Below the pieces are notes generated by a model. It was not told the origin of the DNA, made no database searches, and saw only the letters and a list, made by a program, of their open reading frames with translations. The translations under genes were made by a program, and so were the position numbers. A DNA stretch of 64,000 nucleotides, taken from contig CAZEKF010000005.1 of assembly GCA_964512765.1 (NCBI GenBank), positions 1 to 64,000 on the forward strand. Direction: 5' to 3'. Each line of letters starts with the position of its first letter. The stretch's first letter is position 1. Below are positions 26,365 to 33,466 of the stretch, in pieces. The stretch comes from GW2011-AR15 sp964512765 (GTDB lineage Archaea; Nanobdellota; Nanobdellia; Woesearchaeales; GW2011-AR15).

Positions 26365-26814
26365 ATGGGTGGTCTTTTAAGTCAAGTATTTACGAACAAA
26401 ATTGTGTTAAGTGTAATTCTTTCATACACTGTTGCAAGTTTAATCAAAGTGTTTTTTCATTATCTTGGTACTGATAAATGGGACTTTATGGTATTTTTCA
26501 GGACTGGTGGTATGCCAAGTTCACATACAGCGTCTGTTACTTCCATGACTGCAGCTATTTATTTTTTAGAAGGTTCATCTAACTTATTCATGGTTTGTTT
26601 AATAGTAAGTAGCATTGTTATTTCAGATGCTATTGGACTAAGACGAGCTGTTGGTAAACAAGCACAAGTATTAAACAAAGTAGCTGCAGAGTTTAGACAT
26701 TTCCGTACTTTTAGAACTAAAAGATTGTATGAATTATTAGGCCATACACCAAAACAAGCATTAGCAGGATTTATTCTTGGAATATTAATAGCAAAACTAG
26801 TATTCTTGTTCTAG
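26365..26814 (+). CDS. DUF212 / divergent PAP2-family membrane protein
   Basis: The sequence contains FFRTGGMPSSHTASVTSMTAA and DAIGLRRAVGKQAQVLN, the signatures of the DUF212 (YuiD-like) family, which is distantly related to acid phosphatase/vanadium haloperoxidase enzymes; SSHT holds the expected catalytic region. Four membrane helices are seen. ATG at 26365 follows ATAGGTGTGAAT, a good ribosome site; a GTG six bases upstream is less likely. Substrate is unknown, possibly a lipid phosphate. Confidence 0.85.
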   Translation: MGGLLSQVFTNKIVLSVILSYTVASLIKVFFHYLGTDKWDFMVFFRTGGMPSSHTASVTSMTAAIYFLEGSSNLFMVCLIVSSIVISDAIGLRRAVGKQAQVLNKVAAEFRHFRTFRTKRLYELLGHTPKQALAGFILGILIAKLVFLF

Positions 26815-27269
26815 AATAATATTATTAATAAAAGACATAATACAGGATATACTATGTTATTTAATAAACTTAATTTAAGATTCTGAAAAAAGCTATGTTT
26901 TTTCTTGAATCCTAGAGAAGCTGTTACTAAACCAAACATAAAGATTAACAAAGCAATAACTGGATTTTTAGTTTCAAACAATGAAATTGAAAAGATTGAA
27001 TAAAATAGTATGTTATTTGGAAACTTTTTAACCCATACAAAACCAAGCAATACAGAAACTAGTGAAATTGGTATTGAAAAGTAATATCTTAAGCCCAGAT
27101 AACTGAAGAAAAAGTAAAAAACAACACCTAAGAAAATAGGTTTCAAAATTCTAAAATATTTTTTTCCTTGTTTAAGTTCTTCTTTTGTGAAATTAGAAAT
27201 AAATGTGCCTATTACCAAACCAAAGTAACTAAGAAACATTAGTAAAAGAAATTTTAGTAATTCTGACAT
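26811..27269 (-). CDS. Hypothetical membrane protein
   Basis: The 152 residues contain about five hydrophobic helices separated by short basic loops (KKFPNN, FKKKHSFF). No motif is recognised. Its stop overlaps the end of the DUF212 gene by four bases on the opposite strand, and the DHH gene follows on the other side, starting upstream in the opposite order, so the minus-strand order is Dph2 fragment, DHH, this gene. Confidence 0.5.
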   Translation of the reverse strand: MSELLKFLLLMFLSYFGLVIGTFISNFTKEELKQGKKYFRILKPIFLGVVFYFFFSYLGLRYYFSIPISLVSVLLGFVWVKKFPNNILFYSIFSISLFETKNPVIALLIFMFGLVTASLGFKKKHSFFQNLKLSLLNNIVYPVLCLLLIILF

Positions 27270-27302
27270 AGAATTATTATCTTTTATTTGAGATATTTAT
27301 AC

Positions 27303-28448
27303 TTATTGTATTTTTGTAAGATAATCAAGAACATACTTCATTACTTCATCCCTGGAAGCTTCATTAAATCTTATAGAACCTGCAACGTCGTGACCACCGC
27401 CACTAATTAAAGCGTAAGGAAACTTTTGTTTTAATTCTTTTAATAGATCAACACCACTAAAACTAACATTATCTGCTCTGTAACTAATCATGTCTTTTGT
27501 TTCTGCTAACGTGATTCTAGGTCCATTAATTAATTCATGCGTTATTCTAACTGTTTTTGAAGATGCGTACTCCCAGTCACTTACTTTATTCTTATCAATT
27601 CTCAATAGTTTAAATTTCTTATAATCTGTTATTTTAACATATTTCTCTGCTGCTTTCTTAACATTCTCAAACTTTTTTTCAACATCTTTTGACAATGAAT
27701 TAATCACAATCTTATTTTTTTCATTCATTGAAAACAAATCTGCTAAAAACTTTGCTCTGCCTGAAGATCTTAAATAATATAATTCATGATCAATTACAAA
27801 TGACCATTTTTTTAGTTCATCGTCTGAGTAACCAGATAATTTAACATAATTTTCCTGGTCTTGACCTGAAGATTTATCTGCCACACCAGATATTGCCGGT
27901 AGATGATTAATATTTGACAGTAAGGGATTAACAAACAATGCTAATTCTGTTGCCAATGCACCCGCGTGCAAACTAGTTTTAATTCCATACGCATGTGGAT
28001 TCAAGAAAGATTCAGTTAAATCTATAATTTCATTATCATACCTATGATGATCAACTATAACAAATTCAAAACCATAGTCAAGCAATCTTTGAATTGCGTT
28101 AAAACTTTGTTCATTTGAACCTAGATCGCATAAAATAACTAACGGTTTAGAATTATTAAACCCTAAACAATTGTTTAGATCGCGTAAAGCGTCTGTATAA
28201 TCATAATACGGTGATCTGCTAGCCATTCTAGCTACTTGTCTAGGATTTTTAGAAACTGATAAAATTGCTTTTTCAATAACAAACCCTGCTGTGTAACCGT
28301 CTGTGTCATCATGATGTTTTATTATAATGAACCTGTTTTCTGAGATTGCTTTTTTAATTATCTCTGATGTTTTAACAAAACATTCTCTTAGATTTTCTAA
28401 ATTTTCTGATTTTATTAAGAAAGGTTTTTTTTTAGTATTTATTTCCAT
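27303..28448 (-). CDS. DHH-family phosphoesterase (archaeal RecJ-like)
   Basis: The N-terminal DHH domain shows IIKHHDDTDGYTAG (motif I), VILCDLGS (motif II) and FVIVDHHRYDN (DHH motif III), and the DHHA1 domain near the C-terminus shows ISGGGHDVAGSIRF, with GGGH for substrate binding. This fits archaeal RecJ/GAN-type nucleases or nanoRNases. The 381-residue size is close to compact archaeal RecJ homologues. It starts three bases after the stop of the Dph2-like fragment and is likely cotranscribed with it. Confidence 0.85.
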   Translation of the reverse strand: MEINTKKKPFLIKSENLENLRECFVKTSEIIKKAISENRFIIIKHHDDTDGYTAGFVIEKAILSVSKNPRQVARMASRSPYYDYTDALRDLNNCLGFNNSKPLVILCDLGSNEQSFNAIQRLLDYGFEFVIVDHHRYDNEIIDLTESFLNPHAYGIKTSLHAGALATELALFVNPLLSNINHLPAISGVADKSSGQDQENYVKLSGYSDDELKKWSFVIDHELYYLRSSGRAKFLADLFSMNEKNKIVINSLSKDVEKKFENVKKAAEKYVKITDYKKFKLLRIDKNKVSDWEYASSKTVRITHELINGPRITLAETKDMISYRADNVSFSGVDLLKELKQKFPYALISGGGHDVAGSIRFNEASRDEVMKYVLDYLTKIQ

Positions 28449-28451
28449 TTT

Positions 28452-28715
28452 TTATCGTTTTCCTGTATCTTGCCATGCTGCATGGCCAAAGTGTATTAAC
28501 AAATCAACACCTAAACTTTTGACATCTAATGGCAGGTCACAACTACCGTAACATGAACCACCCCAGATTACAACTTCTGCGTTTGTTTCTTTTTCTATAG
28601 TTTTCTGGATTTCTTCAGCTTTTGGCTTTAAACCATCTGGTAGATGTAAACATACAGTTTTAGCTTTATGTTTTTTAATTTCTTCAATTATTTTTTTTGT
28701 ATCTAGGTTGTACAT
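28452..28715 (-). CDS. Dph2-like protein, first domain only
   Basis: All 87 residues match the start of diphthamide synthase subunit Dph2: CLHLPDGLKPKAEEIQ, WGGSCYGSCDLP with the first of three cluster-binding cysteines, and GVDLLIHFGHAAW. A full archaeal Dph2 has about 320 residues and three related domains; here a stop follows at once and the DHH gene begins. This is either a truncated remnant or one piece of a split gene whose other parts lie outside the window. Alone it could not hold the [4Fe-4S] cluster. Confidence 0.75.
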   Translation of the reverse strand: MYNLDTKKIIEEIKKHKAKTVCLHLPDGLKPKAEEIQKTIEKETNAEVVIWGGSCYGSCDLPLDVKSLGVDLLIHFGHAAWQDTGKR

Positions 28716-28787
28716 ATTAATATTTTGGAAATAACTTACTATTAAAATTGTTTATGCTTTTTATATAACTTCATTCTCTTTTTTTGA

Positions 28788-29675
28788 ATGGCAAACATGC
28801 TTGTACATAGAGCTCGTGAAATTGGTCTTCAAAAAAACTATGTTGTTAAGGACAACGCACATATTTATACGTCTAAAGGTAATTTCGTTTATGGTTTTCC
28901 GCCATCTTCAATCTGGTTGGCAGAAAAAGATGGAGATAAATATATATTAAAAATTGTAATGTCGAAAAAGGAATATAAGAGAGAAATCAGAAGTCTTAGG
29001 AAAGTACATACTCACCCAAATATTGTGCCTTTAGTTGAAACATATTCTTATGATTGTTATAATGTACTAGTAGAACCGTTTGTAGGGACAAGGAATCTTC
29101 CTAGATGTCTTGACTCAGGTATTACTTTATCTAATTTTATTAGATATATGATAAGCGCTACACGTGGTGTAGGTCACTCACATGACATGAACATTACCCA
29201 TCATAATCTTCATCAAGATAATATTAGAATCGGAGAAAAAGAAGGATCCACAATAATTGATTTTCAGTTGGCAAACAAAACAGGTCAGTTTTACTTTGTT
29301 CAAACAAGAAGATACGGTCGAAAAGGAGAAAAAATAGTTTTTCATGGGCCTATTGAATACTATCCTTCCTCCAAGGTGCCTTTTTTTTCAAGCAAAGATG
29401 TTGACTTACATTGTTTAGTAAGAATAATAGATAGCACTCTTGGTTATACTCTATCAAACAGAGACCGTACATGGTTTACGGATATTTTTAATGATGGAGA
29501 GCAAGCAATGAAAGAATTAGGTCTTTCTTTACTTCACTTCATCAAATATTCTACTTCGGATAATAAAAGAGAAAGACCTAAGAATGCTAATCAGTTAATA
29601 ACTCGGTTAGAAGATTTACTTGGTAATCCAAGCTTTGAACAGTTTTCAGAATGGGTGTCAGAACAACATGACTAG
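28788..29675 (+). CDS. Protein-kinase-fold protein with altered active site
   Basis: The 295 residues follow the eukaryotic-type kinase fold: VAIK-like lysine in YILKIVM (K55), an alpha-C glutamate in KREIRSL, a catalytic-loop equivalent HHNLHQDN (138-145) and IIDFQLA for DFG (158-160). The catalytic aspartate of HRD is Asn and the DFG glycine is Gln. The metal-binding Asn145 and Asp158 are kept, so nucleotide binding is possible but phosphotransfer is doubtful. A TATA box (ttatataac) precedes the start. No partner gene is evident. Confidence 0.72.
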   Translation: MANMLVHRAREIGLQKNYVVKDNAHIYTSKGNFVYGFPPSSIWLAEKDGDKYILKIVMSKKEYKREIRSLRKVHTHPNIVPLVETYSYDCYNVLVEPFVGTRNLPRCLDSGITLSNFIRYMISATRGVGHSHDMNITHHNLHQDNIRIGEKEGSTIIDFQLANKTGQFYFVQTRRYGRKGEKIVFHGPIEYYPSSKVPFFSSKDVDLHCLVRIIDSTLGYTLSNRDRTWFTDIFNDGEQAMKELGLSLLHFIKYSTSDNKRERPKNANQLITRLEDLLGNPSFEQFSEWVSEQHD

Positions 29676-29797
29676 TCTTTAGCAACGTCTAATGCTTCAT
29701 CGTCATCGGATTTCTTCCATCTTTTGCCGTTTTCACCGGATTTTGGAATATCCATAAAGTAAGTTGTATTTGTTTTTGACCTTCGTATTCGTGCCAT
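29672..29797 (-). CDS. Tiny hypothetical protein (41 aa)
   Basis: An ATG at 29797 opens a 41-residue frame beginning MARIRRSKTNTTYF with a basic first half and an acidic second half (KKSDDDEALDVAKD). Its stop overlaps the convergent kinase-like gene by four bases. It lies seven bases after another tiny frame on the same strand, suggesting a two-gene unit. Support is codon content and tight packing only. Confidence 0.45.
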   Translation of the reverse strand: MARIRRSKTNTTYFMDIPKSGENGKRWKKSDDDEALDVAKD

Positions 29798-29803
29798 TCT
29801 GAT

Positions 29804-29938
29804 TCAGCTTAAAAACAGTTCATCCATTTCTTCTTCAGACAAGTTCCTGCTATTTATTGCAGAGGAGAAATCCTTCTTTTTTTTACTAGAATGTCTTTTC
29901 ACCTTTTTTAGGACTTCTGCGTCTTCGTCTTCATACAT
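29804..29938 (-). CDS. Tiny hypothetical protein (44 aa)
   Basis: The frame from ATG 29938 encodes 44 residues: an acidic start (MYEDEDAEVLKKVK), a lysine cluster (HSSKKKKDF) and an acidic amphipathic helix (LSEEEMDELFLS). A TATA-like TTTATATAC on the reverse strand at about 30052-30060 would give a leader of roughly 90 bases containing the hairpin at 29964-30026. No family is recognised. Confidence 0.45.
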   Translation of the reverse strand: MYEDEDAEVLKKVKRHSSKKKKDFSSAINSRNLSEEEMDELFLS

Positions 29939-29963
29939 TTTGGATCAACTTGATTAAAAAGAT

Positions 29964-30026
29964 CCTAGGCGTAAGGAGGTTTCTTGTGGGTGGGGTGATA
30001 GTAAGAAAAGTACCTTACGGCCTAAG
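29964..30026 (-). ncRNA. Hairpin leader or small RNA with conserved C/G-rich loop
   Basis: An 11-12 bp stem (TAGGCGTAAGG at 29966-29976 with CCTTACGGCCTA at 30013-30024, one bulge) encloses a second stem (TTTCTT/AAGAAA) and a 17-base loop. On the plus strand the loop and its flank read GTGGGTGGGGTGATAGTAAG, nearly the same as at 6581-6600. It may act in the leader of the two tiny minus-strand genes. Strand is uncertain. Confidence 0.35.
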
Positions 30027-30215
30027 TTCTTACTTGGAAGTAGTAGTTAGAAGTATATAAATGTTTCGGTTTTGTAACTATTTCATAGTAATAACTTAAG
30101 TTAAATTTATAAATAAAGTTTTGTAACTGTGTTATATTATAATTAACTAATAATGGTAAAACATCATGACATATGCAACTTTCATATGTGATGTGAATTA
30201 AGAAGTAGTGAGAAA

Positions 30216-30368
30216 ATGATCCAAATAGCTGAAGAACATTTAACAAGAGGTAATATTGATCCTGTTGCACTTCTCTATTATGGGTTGGTGTGGAAAACAG
30301 ACTGTAGTGTGCCAAATTTAGCTACACTATTAAAACAAAATAATGCTGATAGTCTACTAGATCTCTAA
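30216..30368 (+). CDS. Small hypothetical protein (50 aa)
   Basis: ATG at 30216 opens a 50-residue frame (MIQIAEEHLTRGNIDPVALL ...) that is amphipathic and helical with no membrane segment. Its stop codon is directly followed by the ATG of the next gene, which argues for a real two-gene operon. A TATA-like aaatttataaata lies at about 30104-30116, giving a leader of some 85 bases. No family is recognised. Confidence 0.5.
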   Translation: MIQIAEEHLTRGNIDPVALLYYGLVWKTDCSVPNLATLLKQNNADSLLDL

Positions 30369-30689
30369 ATGGCATCTGCCGTAGACATGATGTTTGGGAA
30401 AGGAGAGATGCCCATCCGCAGACTAAGTACATTATTGAGCAACGATGGTAAAGGTGAGGCGGAAGCATTTTATGCTGGAGTTTATGATGAAAGAGTTAGA
30501 GACTCTGAACACAAGGACTACTTTCTTTTCGGCCAAGGTTTTAGAAATGGACTTCTAGGTAACAAAGTAAGTATAAAACAAGCATTATTAATAGGAAGAG
30601 ATGAAAATTACCAGAGTGGGTATGCAAAAGGTGAGTTCATACGAAAAGGACTTCAAGATAACAAAACACCATTATTCTTAAAAGAGTAA
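30369..30689 (+). CDS. Hypothetical protein (106 aa)
   Basis: The soluble 106-residue protein has two similar short segments (FLFGQGFRNGLLGNK and YQSGYAKGEFIRKGLQDNK), each with a G-x-x-x-G/F pattern, suggesting an internal duplication of a small helical unit. It starts immediately after the 50-residue frame and is probably translationally coupled to it. No function can be assigned. Confidence 0.5.
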   Translation: MASAVDMMFGKGEMPIRRLSTLLSNDGKGEAEAFYAGVYDERVRDSEHKDYFLFGQGFRNGLLGNKVSIKQALLIGRDENYQSGYAKGEFIRKGLQDNKTPLFLKE

Positions 30690-30750
30690 CACAAAAACTC
30701 AGATTTTTTTAAATATATCTTAGAGTAATAACTTTTTTTATGTTACCTAA

Positions 30751-31065
30751 CTAGCCTTCCACAGGAAACCTCATAAACTTTTTACAGTTAAAACAACTAT
30801 AAACTATTTTAGAATTAGTGTTTCTTACTCTACAATTAACTCCTGGTACTAGGTATTTGTAACAATGTTTACAGAATCTACGTTTTAATTCTCTAGGCAT
30901 CCTAACCTTATATTTCATACCTATTTTTCTAGCTAGTTCAACGTATCTATCTGAGAGAGTAGATTCTTCTTTGAACTTAAGCTCTGCTTGCTTAAACAAC
31001 TCTTCTATTCGTTCTTTAGCTATTTGTCTAAACAATGCAGGTTTTTTCCTGTGTTTTTGTTTCAT
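30751..31065 (-). CDS. rnp4: RNase P protein component 4 (Rpp21/Rpr2 family)
   Basis: The protein has the two N-terminal helices of Rpp21 (IAKERIEELFKQAE, SDRYVELARKIGMKY) and the zinc ribbon FCKHCYKYLVPGVNCRVR with CFNC. It pairs with Rpp29 in archaeal RNase P to support tRNA 5'-end cleavage by the RNA subunit. ATG at 31065 is chosen over a TTG 15 bases upstream because it directly starts the basic MKQKHRKKPAL segment usual for the family. It is divergent from the coiled-coil gene, with a structured element between them. Confidence 0.88.
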   Translation of the reverse strand: MKQKHRKKPALFRQIAKERIEELFKQAELKFKEESTLSDRYVELARKIGMKYKVRMPRELKRRFCKHCYKYLVPGVNCRVRNTNSKIVYSCFNCKKFMRFPVEG

Positions 31066-31103
31066 AATACCTGGTAACAAGAATTAATTAAAATAATTTG
31101 TTA

Positions 31104-31187
31104 AAATAATAATAACAATGGCCAGGCGAGCCGTAAGGCGAGTAGCATTTACGTAGTAAATGCGTCTGTGCCATTATTGTTATTATT
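31104..31187. other. Structured intergenic element (three-way junction)
   Basis: An imperfect long outer stem (AATAATAATAACAATGGC at 31105-31122 with GCCATTATTGTTATTATT at 31170-31187) encloses two perfect inner hairpins: GCC-GTAA-GGC (31130-31139, with a GNRA-type loop) and GCATTTAC-GTA-GTAAATGC (31145-31163). It lies between divergent genes rnp4 and the coiled-coil gene. It could be an RNA on either strand or a DNA cruciform; no known family is recognised. Confidence 0.5.
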
Positions 31188-31265
31188 TTTTCCAAAACTA
31201 TACACTTTTTTTTATTATCCAAACATTTTAATATAAATAAATAATTGTAATAGTTGGGGGTATAT

Positions 31266-32498
31266 GTGGGTTTTCTTGAAAAAATATTTGGAAAAAAAAC
31301 TGAACATGTAGAAATTGATAAAATCGAGTTAAAAGAATGGCTTGATTCAAAAAAACTTTTAACAGAGATTGACCATGAAATTAACAAAACTCTTGATGGT
31401 ATTAAGAAACTAAAATCTGAACTAAATAAAAAACTTGAAGATCTTGAACTTGCAAAACTAATGAATACAGACATACCTAAACGTGAAAAACAAATCATGC
31501 AAGGTAACAGAGAGAATTATATAAGAAAAACACAATTATTTCTTGACGAGTTAAAAGTTCCTGACCAAGACTATATTCAAATAAGCGAATTTTGTTCTGA
31601 GTTTGAAGAAAGATTGTATGAGTTTAATGAAAACACATCTAAGACATACTTTATCTTGACACATTTTTTTGACACAGAAATGAAAAATATTGCTGGACTG
31701 TTAAAAAGAATTGAGAACAGTATTGTGAACTTAGTTGGGTTGTTAAAACACGAGAAAGTAACTCAATATAAAATGCTAGTTTCAAAAATAAATGAACTTA
31801 ACAAGTCTACTATTGAACACGATAAAACAAGTAAAAAACTTGATGAGCTTGAGAAAGAGTTTGAAGAAGCTGAGAAACGTGAAGTTGAATTAAATGAAAA
31901 AATGGATGCTTTGAAACAAAGTCCTGACTATAACAAATGCAAGAAATTTGATAAAAGAAAAACTGAGATAAAAGACGAGGTTTCCAGTCTTAATTCTAAG
32001 TTGAACAATAAATTAAAACAGTTTGATAAAGCAATGAAAAAGTATATGCATACATCCCTAAAGAAAAATACGATTGCAAATTACCGTGAACATCCGTTGC
32101 AAGCACTTGAAAAAGATTCTAAACTTGAAATTATCAATATAATTGAAAAATTAAAGCAAGAGGTTAAAAAAGGCCGGATTGAACTAAAACAAAAGATTAA
32201 AGATAAAATATTGAAAGAAGATTTGACTAAAGTTTTTCTAGGAAAAATTACTTCTGAACACGAGAAATTAAAAAAAGAACGAGCAAAGATTAACCAGGAA
32301 GAAGATAAATTAACAGTAATGATGAATTATAAAGAGTTGCAGTATAAAATTGAGCATAACACTGACAAAATCAAACAATTAAAAGAAAAGATTTCTGACA
32401 AAAAAAACCTGGTGAGTCATCTTAATATTAAGAACCAGGTTAACAAACTTCAGGAACTACTGAGTAGTACAACTGATTGCGAAGTTGTAATAAAATAG
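31266..32498 (+). CDS. Coiled-coil protein
   Basis: The protein of about 410 residues is almost entirely charged helix with heptad-like spacing (ELNKSTIEHDKTSKKLDELEKEFEEAEK, LKEKISDKKNLVSHLN). No signal peptide or membrane segment is present. GTG at 31266, preceded by GGGGGT, begins GFLEKIFGKK and is preferred over a TTG 12 bases upstream. The fold suggests a filament, scaffold or SMC-like partner, but there is no ATPase. It is convergent with the eS1 gene. Confidence 0.7.
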   Translation: MGFLEKIFGKKTEHVEIDKIELKEWLDSKKLLTEIDHEINKTLDGIKKLKSELNKKLEDLELAKLMNTDIPKREKQIMQGNRENYIRKTQLFLDELKVPDQDYIQISEFCSEFEERLYEFNENTSKTYFILTHFFDTEMKNIAGLLKRIENSIVNLVGLLKHEKVTQYKMLVSKINELNKSTIEHDKTSKKLDELEKEFEEAEKREVELNEKMDALKQSPDYNKCKKFDKRKTEIKDEVSSLNSKLNNKLKQFDKAMKKYMHTSLKKNTIANYREHPLQALEKDSKLEIINIIEKLKQEVKKGRIELKQKIKDKILKEDLTKVFLGKITSEHEKLKKERAKINQEEDKLTVMMNYKELQYKIEHNTDKIKQLKEKISDKKNLVSHLNIKNQVNKLQELLSSTTDCEVVIK

Positions 32499-32555
32499 TC
32501 CTGTCTGGACTTTCTAATAAAACGAGGTATAATAAAAAAATTATTTTTATAAAAA

Positions 32556-33413
32556 TTATTTTTTCTTCTTAGAATCTTTTTTTACTTCTTTCTTAGGCTT
32601 TGCTTTCTTAGTTTCTGTTTTCTTTTCCTTTTTCTCTGTTTTTTTAGGTTTCTTTTCTTCTTTCTTAGCAGGTTTTTTCTCTTCTTTAACAAGTTCTTTT
32701 GCTGCTGGTTTCTTTTCTTCTTCTTTTTTCTTTTCTTCAGGTTTTGGTTCTTCTGCTTTTTCTTCTTTTTTTTCTTCAACAACAGGTTCTTCAGGTTTCT
32801 TTTCAACAGCAACAGGTTTTTTAGGTTTAGCTCTTACTACTTCCTGTGTTGTTTCTTCTAAAACTCTGATTAAAATTGCTCGAACAGGATGGATTTTGTT
32901 AAATTTAGATTTTAACTCTGATTGTAACCTGTTTTTTAACACACTTAAGAATAATTCGTCGTATGGTGTTTTTGTAACAAAACCTGTTAATTCTTCTTTC
33001 AATGCTGCTCTTAACTTATACTCTACAAGTTTACTAACTTTTCCTCTAGTTAATAACATTGGTTTAATTCTAATTTGAACATTATCTTTTGTTGATAAAA
33101 CAAGAGAATCATCTACTCTAGTCATTCTTCTCCTAACCATTCTTTTAATTGAAGAAGGTAAAAAGTTATATCCAATAAGACTTGTGTGAAGTTTATGATC
33201 TTTATACTCTGATATCCTGAACCTGACAGCAGCACTCTGTGATTTAATATCTCCTGTTACTTGCATAAGGTTTACTTTAACAGTTCTTTCCAAAGCTTCC
33301 TGTGCTTCTCCCAAATATGATTCACCGATTGGTTTTTCACCTAGTAACTTTGGAGCCACAATAGGAACCCATTTCTTCTTTTTAACAGATTTTTTAGCTA
33401 CTCTCTTCGCCAT
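32556..33413 (-). CDS. rps3ae: Ribosomal protein eS1 (S3Ae) with long Lys/Glu tail
   Basis: Residues 1-195 match eS1: KKKWVPIVAPKLLGEKPIGESYL, SSIKRMVRRRMTRVDDS and the conserved internal domain. eS1 sits on the small-subunit platform near the mRNA exit. The remaining 90 residues are a low-complexity run of Lys, Glu, Pro and Ala (EEKKEEKAEEPKPEEKKK), far longer than usual for archaeal eS1. The tail is probably disordered. A TATA-like element (catttataaag region on the reverse strand) is present just upstream. Confidence 0.93.
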   Translation of the reverse strand: MAKRVAKKSVKKKKWVPIVAPKLLGEKPIGESYLGEAQEALERTVKVNLMQVTGDIKSQSAAVRFRISEYKDHKLHTSLIGYNFLPSSIKRMVRRRMTRVDDSLVLSTKDNVQIRIKPMLLTRGKVSKLVEYKLRAALKEELTGFVTKTPYDELFLSVLKNRLQSELKSKFNKIHPVRAILIRVLEETTQEVVRAKPKKPVAVEKKPEEPVVEEKKEEKAEEPKPEEKKKEEEKKPAAKELVKEEKKPAKKEEKKPKKTEKKEKKTETKKAKPKKEVKKDSKKKK

Positions 33414-33466
33414 AGCAGATTGGATTAATGAGAGATTTATAAAGTTTATGATATAAATATAAAGAA

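Noticed and set aside
30022..30315. Minus-strand 97-codon open frame
   Set aside because: It covers a TATA region and lies antisense to the small plus-strand gene at 30216; composition is not protein-like.
32582..32812. Lys-rich 76-codon frame inside eS1
   Set aside because: It is a shifted reading of the repetitive Lys/Glu tail of eS1.
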